Positions 1 to 8,596 are shown, counted from the stretch's first letter. The stretch: 64,000 nt of DNA from Arthrobacter sp. 9AX (GCF_902506095.1 NZ_LR733293.1:934661-998660), one strand, 5' to 3'. Program-made: numbers and translations. Notes: a model not told the origin generated them from the letters alone.

Positions 1-1734
1 GAGCGCCACGATGCCCTGGATGATGGCGCTGAAGGCCATGGCCGCGGCCAGCATAAAGAGCCACATCAGGACCGGATGGGCGGCGTTCAGGCCCAGCGCG
101 AGGTTCACCACCAGGGTGAGGAGGGTGGCCTGCACCACCGAGACCGTAAAGAACGGCAGCCAGCCGCCGAGGGCGATCTTCCACGACCGTGCGTTGGAGG
201 CCAGGGCCCGCTGCGTGAGCGGCCGCATGGCCTGGACCAGCATAAAGACGCCGATCCACAGTGCGAGCGTCAGGAAGAACGGTGCCAGCCCGGCGCCGTA
301 GGATCCGGCCTTCGCCTGCGAAACGTTGCTGACCGCCACGGGATCTGCGATCACCCGGGACAGGTTGTTCTTCTGTTCGTCGTCCGGGTTGGGAACCTGT
401 CCAGCGCCCTTGCCGATTTCGTCCGCGAGGGTTTTCGAGCCGTCCGTAGCCGTTCCCGCTCCCTGTTCGAGCTGCGCTGCGCCGTCGTCCAGCTTATGGG
501 CCCCCTGGGCCAAAGCCGCCGCGCCGTCTGCTGCTGCCTGCCCGCCGGTAGCGAGCGTCGCCGCGCCAGTGTGGAGCTGGTCGGCCCCGCCGGACGCCTG
601 CGCCACGGCTTCCTTCAACGCCGGGGTGCCCCCGGCAAGCTGGGCGGCGCCCACGCTGACGGCCTCGGAACCGTCCGCCAGTTGCTGGATCTGTGCCGCA
701 TCCGTCTGGATCTTCGTTCTGGCAGCGGCCACCGGGCTGGAGGCAGCCACGGCGTCGAAATCGGCCAGGATGCTGTCCGCCTGGGCCTGGGTGAGGACGC
801 CGGAGGCAATCAACCGGGTGTTCGACTCCACTACGCGCGTACGGAGGCCCTGGTCTGCCGCCTCCAGCTGGGCAGACACGTCCTGGAGCTTGGTGTTCAG
901 TTGCGCGTTGCCCGCAGCCACCTGCGCTGCGCCGGACGCCAAGGTCTGGGTATCGCCGGGCAGGGTGGCTGTCTTGTCCTTCAAAATGGACAGCCCGCTG
1001 CTCAGCCGGCCCGCGCCGTCGGTGAGCTGGTTGGCGCCGTCGCGCAGTTTCAGCTGGCCGGCGTACAGCTCGTCGGCTCCGCCGGCCAGGCCGGTGGTTC
1101 CGTTGTGCAGGGTCACCGTTCCGTCCCGGAGAGCGGCGACGCCGTTGGCCAGCTGGCCGGCGCCGTCGGCTGCTTTGACCATCTGTGTGTGGATGGTGCC
1201 AAAGCCCGTGAGCAGTTGATTGGCGGTCTCCTCTCCAACGTCCGCGGCAACTGTGCTGTGCACGGACGTAGTCAACTTGTCCACGATGGTGCTCAGCAGG
1301 TAATTGTTGGCGTCATTCGTGGTGACATTGAGCATCGCCTGGCTGGCGGAATCGAAACTGCCGGGGGAAACGAGGTGCGCGGAGAAGTCCTCCGGGATCT
1401 TCAACGCGAAAGAGTACTTGCCGCTGCTGACGCCAGCATCGGCTTCCTCCCCGTTTTCCACTGGGACCCAGTGGAATAGGTTGCCCTCCACCAGGCTGTC
1501 GGCGACCACAGTGCCGGCGTGCAGCACGGTGCCGTCGCCGGCAGTAGCACCGGCATCCTCAACCACCAGGGCGGCGTCGATCTGGTCCAGGTTGCCGTAT
1601 GGATCCCAGTTGGCGTACAGGTACACCGCGCCGTACAGCAGGGGCACCATGGTGAGGGCGAGGATGGTCAACTTGGGCAGCAGCCCGCCGGTCATCCTCT
1701 TGAGTTCTGAGCGGGCCAGCCGCAAAACAGTCAC
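1..1734 (-). CDS. YhgE/Pip family membrane protein (C-terminus off the window)
   Basis: The reading frame is open from a GTG at 1734 to the left edge, giving 578 residues without a stop. The N-terminus has one membrane segment (about residues 18-38, LTILALTMVPLLYGAVYLY). A long extracytoplasmic region of about 400 residues follows, built from degenerate repeats of the type GADxLxxGxxxLxDG, as in the YhgE/Pip family. Near the left edge come C-terminal membrane segments (LAPFFLTLALWIGVFMLV, WLPFFTVSVVQATLLTLVV). The family includes phage infection protein and the type VII secretion protein EsaA/YueB; the function in actinobacteria is not established. The GTG start overlaps the stop of the upstream ATPase-like gene by four bases (GTGA) and has a GAGG about seven bases before it, so the two genes are translationally coupled. 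Family assignment is firm, substrate unknown. Confidence 0.88.
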   Translation of the reverse strand, partial: MTVLRLARSELKRMTGGLLPKLTILALTMVPLLYGAVYLYANWDPYGNLDQIDAALVVEDAGATAGDGTVLHAGTVVADSLVEGNLFHWVPVENGEEADAGVSSGKYSFALKIPEDFSAHLVSPGSFDSASQAMLNVTTNDANNYLLSTIVDKLTTSVHSTVAADVGEETANQLLTGFGTIHTQMVKAADGAGQLANGVAALRDGTVTLHNGTTGLAGGADELYAGQLKLRDGANQLTDGAGRLSSGLSILKDKTATLPGDTQTLASGAAQVAAGNAQLNTKLQDVSAQLEAADQGLRTRVVESNTRLIASGVLTQAQADSILADFDAVAASSPVAAARTKIQTDAAQIQQLADGSEAVSVGAAQLAGGTPALKEAVAQASGGADQLHTGAATLATGGQAAADGAAALAQGAHKLDDGAAQLEQGAGTATDGSKTLADEIGKGAGQVPNPDDEQKNNLSRVIADPVAVSNVSQAKAGSYGAGLAPFFLTLALWIGVFMLVQAMRPLTQRALASNARSWKIALGGWLPFFTVSVVQATLLTLVVNLALGLNAAHPVLMWLFMLAAAMAFSAIIQGIVAL

Positions 1735-2459
1735 TTGGCATCCTCGATTTCGAGTTCACGTTCCCGGGCATCTGCAAGGTCTTCAGCAGCCACATCGGTT
1801 TCGTTTTGGGGGTCTGCGGTGGCAGCGGCAGTGCGCTGCGCATCGTTGCCGATGCTGGCAAAGGGACCGGACCACGACTGGGGCAGGGCACCTACCGTTG
1901 CTGCGACGGCGAGCGGCCGCCCGGCGTCGGACGCCAGCTGCTCCAGCCGCGGCAGCCAGTCGGCGGGGTCGGCAGTGTGCCGGTCCGGGGAGTCCACCAC
2001 CAGCAGGTCCGTGTGCGGGTTGGCCAGCGCCAGGGCCGTGAGCAGTTCCAGCCGGCGCAAGGGGTCCAGCTGCTCGATCCACTGGTCCGCGATGTCTCCG
2101 AAGCTGTTGACCTTGAGCCACGGGTTGCTGAGCAGGGCGCCCCGGTAGCGGCGGGGGATCAGCGCAAGGTCCTCCGTGACCAGGTCGCGGACGCTGAGGT
2201 GGCGCTCGGGCTCGTTAACGCCCGGAGCGTCCACGAGGGCGCTGGCCGACCGCACGCGCCGGGTTTCGCGGTGGCCGTCCCAGCTGACAGAGCCGGTGCC
2301 GGCCTTCATCCGGCCGCTGAGCACCAGGGCCAGCGCGGTGCGGTGGTCCTGCCGTTCTCCGGATACCAGTAACAGTTCGCCGCGGCTGACCTGGAGTGAC
2401 GTGGCGGGAAGCAGGGGGTCGCGGCGGCCGCGGACATGGAGCTGCTGGGCAGAGAGCAA
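1731..2459 (-). CDS. ABC-transporter ATPase-like protein with degenerate catalytic motifs
   Basis: This 242-residue protein has the layout of an ABC ATPase, but every nucleotide-handling motif is changed. The Walker A position reads SGERQDHRTAL, lacking the GKT/S core. The signature position reads LDPLRRLELLTALALA instead of LSGGQ. Walker B is LLVVDSPD, with Ser in place of the catalytic Glu, and no clear H-loop is visible. The start is a TTG with a GAAAGG ribosome binding site six bases upstream. It is the first gene of a two-gene operon with the YhgE/Pip protein, overlapping it by four bases. I infer a structural or regulatory pseudo-ATPase. The frame is intact and coupled to its neighbour, so it does not look like a decaying pseudogene. 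Such degenerate partners of YhgE-like proteins are usually annotated simply as ABC transporter ATP-binding proteins. Confidence 0.75.
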   Translation of the reverse strand: MLSAQQLHVRGRRDPLLPATSLQVSRGELLLVSGERQDHRTALALVLSGRMKAGTGSVSWDGHRETRRVRSASALVDAPGVNEPERHLSVRDLVTEDLALIPRRYRGALLSNPWLKVNSFGDIADQWIEQLDPLRRLELLTALALANPHTDLLVVDSPDRHTADPADWLPRLEQLASDAGRPLAVAATVGALPQSWSGPFASIGNDAQRTAAATADPQNETDVAAEDLADARERELEIEDAK

Positions 2460-2489
2460 GAAGGGCCTTTCACAGACGGTTGCTCCCGC

Positions 2490-2518
2490 AGTCTATCTAA
2501 ACTGACTGGTCAGTTCAA
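2490..2518 (-). promoter_or_regulatory. Promoter of the pseudo-ATPase/YhgE operon
   Basis: On the minus strand a -35 element TTGAAC (2518-2513) is followed after 17 bases by a -10 element TAGACT (2495-2490), about 30 bases before the TTG start. The spacer is filled by a perfect palindrome, which points to repression. Confidence 0.6.
2500..2515. promoter_or_regulatory. TetR-type operator palindrome
   Basis: AACTGAC-TG-GTCAGTT is a perfect inverted repeat with seven-base arms and a two-base centre, lying between the -35 and -10 of the operon. Short palindromes with TGAC/GTCA half-sites in this position are typical of TetR-family repressors. No regulator gene is adjacent within the window; it may lie past the left edge. 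Confidence 0.6.
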
Positions 2519-2525
2519 ATAATAT

Positions 2526-3980
2526 TCACAGTCCGTACTTTTCGAGCAGCCGCAGCCAGACTTCGCTGATGGTGGGGTACGACGGGACGGCATGCCACAG
2601 CCGGTCGAGCGACACCCCGCCCACCACCGCAATGGTTGCTGCATGCAGGAGCTCTGCCACGTCGGGCCCGGCGAAGGTGGCTCCCAGCAGGACCCCGCGG
2701 TCCTCATCAACAACCAGCTGCGCCCAGCCTTCGTAGTTCTCGGAATGGAGCGAGGATCCTGCCACCCGGATGGGAAGTTCCACGGATGACGCGTTGTAGC
2801 CGTCCTTGAGAGCTGTTTCCAGCGTCCGGCCCACGGCCGCCAGTTCAGGATCGGTGAAGACAACGCCCGGAACGGCGTGCTGGTTGGCGGTCTGGGCGTA
2901 GCGGCTCCAGTCCTCGGCGGCGCCGGTCAATTCACCCTTGGCGCGCGCGGCGATGGCGTCACCGGTGGCACGGGCCTCGTACTTCCCCTGGTGGGTGTAC
3001 AGGTTCCTGCCGGCGGCGTCGCCGACGGCGTAGAGCCAGGGTTCCTCGCCTGGAGCGCCTTCCACCAGGCCCGAATTGTCAGTGGTGAGTTTCAGGTGCC
3101 CTGCTTCGTCGGGCTCGAAACCTACGCTCTCCAGCCCCAGTCCTTCCAGGGCGGGGTGACGGCCTGTGGCCACCAGGACCTTGTCCGCTGCCACGCTGGA
3201 ACCGTCACCGAACTGCAGACTGAAGCTGCCGTCGTCGTTCCCGCTGATGCTGTCCGTCACGGTATTGAGCCGGATCTCCACGCCGTCCGCGCGCAGCCCC
3301 GCCGCCACCAGCGCCGCGGCTTCCGCCGGAAAGCTGCGCAGCAGCCCGCTGCGGGCCACGAGGGTCACGGTGGAACCCAGCCGGGCAAAGGCCTGCGCCA
3401 GTTCCGTTCCAGCGACCCCACCGCCGAGCACCACCAGGCGGTCCGGAACCTCCTTGGCGGATGTGGCTTCGCGGGTTCCCCACACCTGCACGTCCTCAAG
3501 TCCCGTGACGGGGGGAGTATTGGGCGTGGAACCGGTGGCCAGCACCACCGCGTGACGCGCCTGGAGCCGGTAGGAGTTGCCGTCCAGGCCGGCTACTTCA
3601 ACGGTTTTCGGCGCCGTCAGCCAGCCGTGGCCGCGGACCAAATCAATGCCCGTATCCTCCAGCCACTTCACCTGGCCGTCATCCTGCCAGTTGGACGTCA
3701 TGTAATCGCGGAATTTCAGGACGGCCCGTGCGTCGAGGGTGCGCGTGACTGCTTCCTTGGCACCCGGGGATGTCTGGGCCCCGTGGAGGGCCGTGCCGGG
3801 ACGGAGCAGGGCTTTGGACGGCATGCAGGCCCAGTATGAGCACTCGCCGCCCACCAGTTCCGCTTCCACCACGGCAGCCGTGAGTCCGCCCTGGACCACC
3901 CGGTCCGCCACGTTTTCCCCCACGGCGCCGGCGCCGATCACCACAACATCAAATTCACGGACAACAGCCTCGGGCATCAT
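2526..3980 (-). CDS. FAD/NAD(P)-dependent pyridine nucleotide-disulfide oxidoreductase
   Basis: The 484-residue protein belongs to the dihydrolipoamide dehydrogenase/mercuric reductase superfamily. The FAD dinucleotide fold GAGAVG is at residues 16-21 and the redox-active CX4C disulfide is Cys47 and Cys52 (GGECSYWACMPSK). A second nucleotide fold (VVLGGGVAGTELAQ) and the ATGRHP motif follow. The C-terminal dimerisation region reads HAVPSYPTISE, where Tyr468 replaces the His that acts as base in dihydrolipoamide dehydrogenases; Glu473 remains. It is therefore probably not a lipoamide dehydrogenase, and the true substrate is unknown. ATG at 3980 is favoured because a -10 hexamer ends six bases before it and no ribosome binding site is visible. 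It stands apart from the operon downstream. Confidence 0.88.
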   Translation of the reverse strand: MMPEAVVREFDVVVIGAGAVGENVADRVVQGGLTAAVVEAELVGGECSYWACMPSKALLRPGTALHGAQTSPGAKEAVTRTLDARAVLKFRDYMTSNWQDDGQVKWLEDTGIDLVRGHGWLTAPKTVEVAGLDGNSYRLQARHAVVLATGSTPNTPPVTGLEDVQVWGTREATSAKEVPDRLVVLGGGVAGTELAQAFARLGSTVTLVARSGLLRSFPAEAAALVAAGLRADGVEIRLNTVTDSISGNDDGSFSLQFGDGSSVAADKVLVATGRHPALEGLGLESVGFEPDEAGHLKLTTDNSGLVEGAPGEEPWLYAVGDAAGRNLYTHQGKYEARATGDAIAARAKGELTGAAEDWSRYAQTANQHAVPGVVFTDPELAAVGRTLETALKDGYNASSVELPIRVAGSSLHSENYEGWAQLVVDEDRGVLLGATFAGPDVAELLHAATIAVVGGVSLDRLWHAVPSYPTISEVWLRLLEKYGL

Positions 3981-3986
3981 GGGGAA

Positions 3987-3992
3987 AGCCTA
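3987..3992 (-). promoter_or_regulatory. -10 element of a probably leaderless promoter (disulfide oxidoreductase)
   Basis: TAGGCT on the minus strand ends six bases before the ATG at 3980. No Shine-Dalgarno sequence lies between them, so transcription probably starts at or next to the start codon. Confidence 0.5.
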
Positions 3993-4057
3993 CGCCGGGA
4001 CGGTGACAGGCAAGGTGGCGGGACATGGCTGCGGAACCTTGTAGCGGGGCAAAGCAA

Positions 4058-4089
4058 AAGGTCCGCACCGGCGAACCGGTGCGGACCTT
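4058..4089 (-). terminator. Intrinsic terminator of tRNA-Arg
   Basis: A 14-bp perfect stem (AAGGTCCGCACCGG and its complement) with a four-base loop lies directly after the tRNA on the minus strand and is followed by a T-rich stretch (TTTTGCTTT). Confidence 0.85.
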
Positions 4090-4091
4090 GT

Positions 4092-4168
<77 letters not shown>

Positions 4169-4445
4169 ATCTTGTGTCCCGGGGGAAGAACCGCTCTCCC
4201 TGAACCTCGAATTACTTTACGCGAGGGTTGGCCGCGATGCCAAATCGAGAGGCGTGTAATCTCGGCAACTAGACCGGTATAGGTGACCTTCGTCACTTAA
4301 TTGCCATGATTTGCGACCGAATTCCTTGAATTTGCGCGGAATTGGTTTTCTGCAGTCATCAAACGTCAGCCTACGTCCAAAAAAGTCCAGTGGTCCGGAC
4401 CATAGCATTTAGGACACACCGATGAACCTGAGGAAGGGAACCGAA

Positions 4446-6272
4446 ATGGGCGATCTGGCGCAGAAGCCGCTGCTTGATAACGCACCCACCACACATGCCG
4501 GTCTGCTGGCATGGGTCGAGGAGGTTGCTGAGCTAACGCAGCCGGAACGTATCTACTGGGTAGACGGCTCCGAAGAAGAGAACACCCGCCTCACGGATGA
4601 ACTCGTGGCAGCCGGAACGCTGACCCGGCTCAACCAGGACCTGTTCCCCAACTCCTTTGCCGCCTTCTCCGATCCCGCTGACGTAGCCCGGGTGGAGGAG
4701 CAGACCTTCATCTGCTCGGAGAACAAGCATGACGCAGGATTCACCAACAACTGGATGGACCCGGCGGAGATGAAGGACAAGCTCCGCGGCCTGTTCGCCG
4801 GCTCCATGCGTGGCCGGACCATGTACGTCATCCCCTTCGTCATGGGCCACCTCGACGCTGAGGACCCCAAGTTCGGCGTCGAGATCACGGACAGCGCCTA
4901 CGTGGTCGCATCGATGCGCATCATGGCCCGCACCGGCACCGATGTCCTGAACCGCATCACCGAGACCAACGCCTTCTTCGTTCCCGCACTGCACTCCCTG
5001 GGTGCTCCGCTGGAAGCCGGCCAGGCGGACGTCCCGTGGCCCTGCAACCCGGACAAATGGATTGTCCACTTCCCCGAAGAGCGCTCCATCTGGTCCTTTG
5101 GCTCCGGCTACGGCGGCAACGCACTGCTCGGCAAGAAGTGCTACGCACTGCGCATTGCCTCGGTGATGGCACACGATGAGGGCTGGCTGGCCGAGCACAT
5201 GCTCATCCTCAAGCTCACTTCACCGGAACAGAAGACCTACTACATTTCCGCCGCTTTCCCGTCGGCCTGCGGCAAGACCAACCTTGCCCTGCTTGACCCC
5301 ACCATCAAGGGCTGGAAGGTCGAGACCCTCGGCGACGACATCACCTGGATGCGGTTCGGCAAGGAAGGCGAACTGCGGGCCGTCAACCCGGAAGCCGGCC
5401 TCTTCGGCGTGGCTCCAGGCACCGGCTGGGGCACCAACCCCAACGCCATGCGTGCCATCGCCAAGGGCAACAGCATCTTCACCAACGTCGCACTGACCGA
5501 CGACGGCGGCGTCTGGTGGGAAGGCATGACGGAGGAAGTGCCCGCGCACCTCACCGACTGGCAGGGCAACTCCTGGACGCCGGAGTCCGGTAAACCTGCC
5601 GCCCACCCGAACTCCCGTTTCTGCACCCCGATCGACCAGATCGACATGCTGGCCGAGGAGTACCACAGCCCCAACGGCGTGGAGCTGTCCGCCATCCTGT
5701 TCGGCGGCCGGCGCAAGACCACTATCCCGCTGGTCACCGAAGCCCGCAACTGGTCCAACGGCATCTTCATGGGCGCCACCCTCTCCTCGGAAACCACTGC
5801 AGCCGCAGCCGGTGCCGTGGGTGTGGTCCGCCGCGACCCGATGGCCATGCTGCCCTTCATCGGATACGACGCGGGCGACTACCTGAACCACTGGGTTAAC
5901 CTGTCCGCCAAGGCCAACCCCGAGCGGCTGCCTAAGATCTTCCTGGTCAACTGGTTCCGCCGGAACTCCGAAGGTGGTTTCGCCTGGCCCGGATTCGGCG
6001 ACAACTCGCGCGTCCTCAAGTGGGCCATCGAGCGCCTCGAGGGCAAGGCCGACGCCGTGGAGACCCCCATCGGCTTCGTTCCCACCGGCGACTCGATCGA
6101 CCTGGAAGGCCTGGACATGACCCCGGCCCAGGTGGAGGAAGCCGTCAAGGTGGACCCCGCCGAGTGGGCTGCGGAGCTGGCCTCCATCGAGGAATGGTTT
6201 GCGAACTTCGGCGGCTCGCTGCCGGACGCGCTCCAGTCCGAGCTCGCCACCCTGAAGTCCCGTCTGGGCTAA
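4446..6272 (+). CDS. pckG: Phosphoenolpyruvate carboxykinase (GTP)
   Basis: The enzyme decarboxylates and phosphorylates oxaloacetate to phosphoenolpyruvate, the entry step of gluconeogenesis, in the cytosol. The 608-residue product matches the GTP-dependent family in length and motifs: the nucleotide loop FPSACGKTN contains the family's reactive cysteine at residue 275, followed by the metal-binding [13 protein letters not shown] 4446 is chosen because an AGGAAGGG ribosome binding site lies upstream and the product then begins [10 protein letters not shown]; an in-frame ATG at 4422 would add eight residues. A candidate -10 TAGCAT is at 4403-4408 in the 277-base gap after tRNA-Arg, which otherwise shows nothing clear. 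The gene is monocistronic and ends at a strong terminator. Confidence 0.97.
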   Translation: MGDLAQKPLLDNAPTTHAGLLAWVEEVAELTQPERIYWVDGSEEENTRLTDELVAAGTLTRLNQDLFPNSFAAFSDPADVARVEEQTFICSENKHDAGFTNNWMDPAEMKDKLRGLFAGSMRGRTMYVIPFVMGHLDAEDPKFGVEITDSAYVVASMRIMARTGTDVLNRITETNAFFVPALHSLGAPLEAGQADVPWPCNPDKWIVHFPEERSIWSFGSGYGGNALLGKKCYALRIASVMAHDEGWLAEHMLILKLTSPEQKTYYISAAFPSACGKTNLALLDPTIKGWKVETLGDDITWMRFGKEGELRAVNPEAGLFGVAPGTGWGTNPNAMRAIAKGNSIFTNVALTDDGGVWWEGMTEEVPAHLTDWQGNSWTPESGKPAAHPNSRFCTPIDQIDMLAEEYHSPNGVELSAILFGGRRKTTIPLVTEARNWSNGIFMGATLSSETTAAAAGAVGVVRRDPMAMLPFIGYDAGDYLNHWVNLSAKANPERLPKIFLVNWFRRNSEGGFAWPGFGDNSRVLKWAIERLEGKADAVETPIGFVPTGDSIDLEGLDMTPAQVEEAVKVDPAEWAAELASIEEWFANFGGSLPDALQSELATLKSRLG

Positions 6273-6314
6273 GAACTGTCATCGAGGCCCCTTAAGACAA
6301 TGGCGTCTTAAGTG

Positions 6315-6362
6315 CGACGGCGGCCCCGCACCTTTCAAGCGAAAGGTGCGGGGCCGCCGTCG
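6315..6362. terminator. Strong terminator after pckG, usable in both directions
   Basis: A stem of about 22 bp (6315-6336 with 6341-6362) closes on an AAGC loop. It sits between the end of pckG and the convergent nsrR-hmp remnant, so it probably once served both transcription units. The U-tract is poor on the plus side, but the stem is very stable. Confidence 0.8.
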
Positions 6363-6384
6363 TTCCCACTCCAGGGCGCTGGAT

Positions 6385-6450
6385 TCAGCCCGCCAGCCAG
6401 CTGTCCGGGCCGAACACCTCGTCGTGGATCCGTGTAGCCGGGATGCCGGG
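6385..6450 (-). pseudogene. Fossil C-terminus of a flavohaemoprotein (nitric oxide dioxygenase, hmp)
   Basis: The minus strand reads PGIPATRIHDEVFGPDSWL and stops at 6385. This matches the characteristic end of Hmp flavohaemoproteins (family form approximately GVPAERIHYEVFGPDLWL). Only about 20 codons remain; the globin and FAD/NAD domains are gone and there is no start. It lies directly behind a remnant of an NsrR-like regulator in the order regulator then hmp, the usual order of this pair. I infer loss of the locus by internal deletion. Confidence 0.7.
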
Positions 6451-6451
6451 G

Positions 6452-6656
6452 CTACAGCCTGGGCCGGATGCCGATCATTTCGAAGACGGGGTCCATTTGC
6501 CGGGACCCGGGAAGGCCGGCAATCACCACCCCGTCGAGCTCGCGGTAGAAGGCTTCGCGGGCCCGCGACAGGGCCGAGCGGAGCTGGCACTCATTGAGAA
6601 GCGGGCAGTTGCCGCCCGGGCCCACGCGCTCTGCCGCGTCGGTGGCAGTTCCCGGT
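6452..6656 (-). pseudogene. Fossil C-terminus of an NsrR-like Rrf2 family regulator
   Basis: The minus strand encodes GNCPLLNECQL, then LRSALSRAREAFYRELDGV, and stops at 6452. The CX5C spacing and the following helix match the cluster-binding loop and last helix of NsrR/Rrf2 nitric oxide sensors. The DNA-binding half is absent: just upstream the frame runs into the end of the next gene, with no usable start codon or ribosome binding site. The hmp fossil follows immediately. Family recognition is good, while the exact left border of the deletion is uncertain. Confidence 0.62.
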
Positions 6657-7157
6657 CTAGTCCACCCAGACACTGGGTTCGCTGGCATCAGCTGCAAGCT
6701 CGCCGAACTCCCACGTCCGGGTTGCCGCGTCAGCTGAGTAGGGCAGTACCGCGGCGAACACGTGGCCGTCGCGGTGCTCGGTTGCCACGTGGATGGCGTC
6801 CGACTCTTCCTCCACCAGGAGGATGTCGCAGACCACCGCCGCTGCCCGGAAGTCCTCCCGGTTCTGCCGCAGCAGGACGGTGAGGTCGCTGATCATGGCG
6901 TCGGCGTCGAAGTCGCCGTCGGAACCCTCTTCCGCATCTGCCGGTGTGACGGCGACCAGGCGGACTTCGCCGTCGTTCTGCACCGTCAGGGCGAACGGCA
7001 GGAAGCCGCCGTTGCGCTCCAGTTGCTCCTGGGCCGCGCTGATGCCCGTTCCCAGGAGGTTTTCGAGGTCGGTGGCGGTGCTTTCGGGAACGGTGTCCCG
7101 CCATGACGCCTGCCCGGTCCCAGCTGCTCCGGAGTCCAGTCCGTTGTCCTCAGCCAT
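6657..7157 (-). CDS. Conserved hypothetical acidic protein, 166 residues
   Basis: I do not recognise a named family. The product begins MAEDNGLDSGAAG and is acidic. The middle contains an LPFALTVQNDGEVRLVAV strand-like segment and later LLRQNREDFRAAAVVCDILL and VFAAVLPYS, suggesting a small alpha/beta cytosolic domain; there is no signal peptide or membrane segment. It starts seven bases after the stop of phosphomannomutase on the same strand and is almost certainly cotranscribed with it. The ATG at 7157 fits this close coupling. The gene ends right where the nsrR fossil begins. Confidence 0.72.
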   Translation of the reverse strand: MAEDNGLDSGAAGTGQASWRDTVPESTATDLENLLGTGISAAQEQLERNGGFLPFALTVQNDGEVRLVAVTPADAEEGSDGDFDADAMISDLTVLLRQNREDFRAAAVVCDILLVEEESDAIHVATEHRDGHVFAAVLPYSADAATRTWEFGELAADASEPSVWVD

Positions 7158-7164
7158 GCGGGCG

Positions 7165-8583
7165 CTATGCCCGGACGATCGACAGGACGCGGTCGCGGAT
7201 CCGCTCCATGGTGGGGCGGTCGGTGGCCTCAACGTTGAGCCGCAGGAACGGTTCGGTGTTGGACGGGCGCAGGTTGAACCAGTAGCTGCCGTCATTGGCC
7301 GTGAAGGTGCTGCCGTCCATCCCGTCGATGGTGAGGTCTTCGCCGGCGAAGTCGGCCCGTACTCGCTCCACGGCCGCTGCCTTGTCCTCGACCTCGGAAT
7401 TGATTTCGCCCGATGATACGTAGGGTTCGTACTCCCGGCCAAGCTCCGACAAGGGCCCGTCCTGCTCGCCCAGGGCTGCCAGGACGTGCATGGCGGCCAG
7501 CATGCCGGTGTCCGCATTCCAGAAGTCGCGGAAGTAGAAGTGGGCTGAGTGCTCGCCGCCGAACACCGCCCCTTCCTCTGCCATGACTGCCTTGATGAAC
7601 GAGTGGCCAACACGCGTGCGCACGGCCCGGCCGCCGTCGTGCTCCACCAACTCGGGCACGGCACGCGAGGTAAGGAGGTTGTGGATGATGGTGGGAGTGC
7701 CCTCGCCCAGTGCCTTGGCGCGGGCAATTTCACGGCGGGCCACCATCCCGGTGATGGCCGACGGCGACACGGGCTCGCCCTTTTCGTCCACGACGAAGCA
7801 GCGGTCAGCGTCGCCGTCGAAGGCCAGTCCGATGTCCGCGCCGTGCTGGAGGACTGCTGCCTGCAGGTCACGGAGGTTTTCCGGCTCCAGCGGGTTGGCG
7901 GGGTGGTTGGGGAACGAGCCGTCCAGCTCGAAGTAGAGGGGAACGATGTCCAGCGGCAGCTTGGGGAGCAGGGCGTCGCCCAGGACGGCCGGTGTGGTCA
8001 GGCCGGCCATGCCGTTGCCTGCATCCACGACTACCTTCAGGGGGCGTGAGCCGGACAGGTCCACCAGCTTGCGGAGGTACTCGGAGTAGTCCTTGAGGAC
8101 GTCGCGGACGCTGATCTGCCCGCGCTGTTCAACGGCCGGGATGACGCCGGTGTTGAGGTACTGCTCGGCGAGTGCCTGGATGTCCTTGAGGCCGGTTTCC
8201 GAGGAGATGGGGACGGCGCCGGCTTTGGACATCTTGATGCCGTTGTAGCCGGCGGGGTTGTGGCTGGCGGTGAACGTGGCGCCGGCGCGGTCCAGGTAAC
8301 CGCAGGCGAAGTAAAGCTCATCGGTGGAGATCAGGTCCAGGAGTTCGACGTCGGCCCCGCGGGTTGCGGCACCATCGGCGAAGGCCTTGCTGAATTCGGG
8401 GGAGGAGGGGCGCATGTCGCCGCCCACCAGGATGGTCTGGCCCTGGAGCTGCAGGATGTCCACGAACGCGGCCCCCACGGCTTCGACGATTTCGGCCGTG
8501 ATCGACTCGCCCACGATACCGCGGACGTCGTACGCCTTAAAGGATGCCGAGAGGTCAAAAGTGGTTGTCTGTTCGCTAGTCAC
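7165..8583 (-). CDS. manB: Phosphomannomutase/phosphoglucomutase
   Basis: The enzyme interconverts hexose-6-phosphate and hexose-1-phosphate, supplying mannose-1-phosphate for GDP-mannose or glucose-1-phosphate for glycan synthesis. The 472-residue product has the phosphoserine loop TASHNPAGYNGIKM (Ser107), the magnesium loop DGDADRCF, the sugar-binding GGEHSAHFYF and a C-terminal phosphate-binding RPSNTEP. Length is typical for the alpha-D-phosphohexomutase family. GTG 8583 is chosen because the conserved N-terminus (FKAYDVRGIVG) starts shortly after it and a -10 hexamer TAAGAT ends seven bases before it; upstream extension is possible but has no family support. The 166-residue unknown gene follows in the same operon. 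Confidence 0.93.
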   Translation of the reverse strand: MTSEQTTTFDLSASFKAYDVRGIVGESITAEIVEAVGAAFVDILQLQGQTILVGGDMRPSSPEFSKAFADGAATRGADVELLDLISTDELYFACGYLDRAGATFTASHNPAGYNGIKMSKAGAVPISSETGLKDIQALAEQYLNTGVIPAVEQRGQISVRDVLKDYSEYLRKLVDLSGSRPLKVVVDAGNGMAGLTTPAVLGDALLPKLPLDIVPLYFELDGSFPNHPANPLEPENLRDLQAAVLQHGADIGLAFDGDADRCFVVDEKGEPVSPSAITGMVARREIARAKALGEGTPTIIHNLLTSRAVPELVEHDGGRAVRTRVGHSFIKAVMAEEGAVFGGEHSAHFYFRDFWNADTGMLAAMHVLAALGEQDGPLSELGREYEPYVSSGEINSEVEDKAAAVERVRADFAGEDLTIDGMDGSTFTANDGSYWFNLRPSNTEPFLRLNVEATDRPTMERIRDRVLSIVRA

Positions 8584-8590
8584 GGGCTTT

Positions 8591-8596
8591 ATCTTA
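8591..8596 (-). promoter_or_regulatory. -10 element of a probably leaderless promoter (manB)
   Basis: TAAGAT on the minus strand ends seven bases before the GTG start at 8583, and no ribosome binding site is present. Confidence 0.5.

Noticed and set aside
530..1200. Short repeated units in the left-edge region considered as a CRISPR or tandem DNA repeat
   Set aside because: The repetition is at protein level (GADxLxxG heptad-like units of YhgE/Pip) and the DNA units diverge; there are no spacers.
76..1479. 467-codon plus-strand frame at the left edge
   Set aside because: The minus strand encodes a clear YhgE/Pip protein over the same interval; the plus frame is its shadow.
6452..6697. 81-codon frame covering the nsrR fossil considered as an intact small gene
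   Set aside because: Its only start is a TTG inside the neighbouring gene without a ribosome binding site, and the DNA-binding domain is absent.
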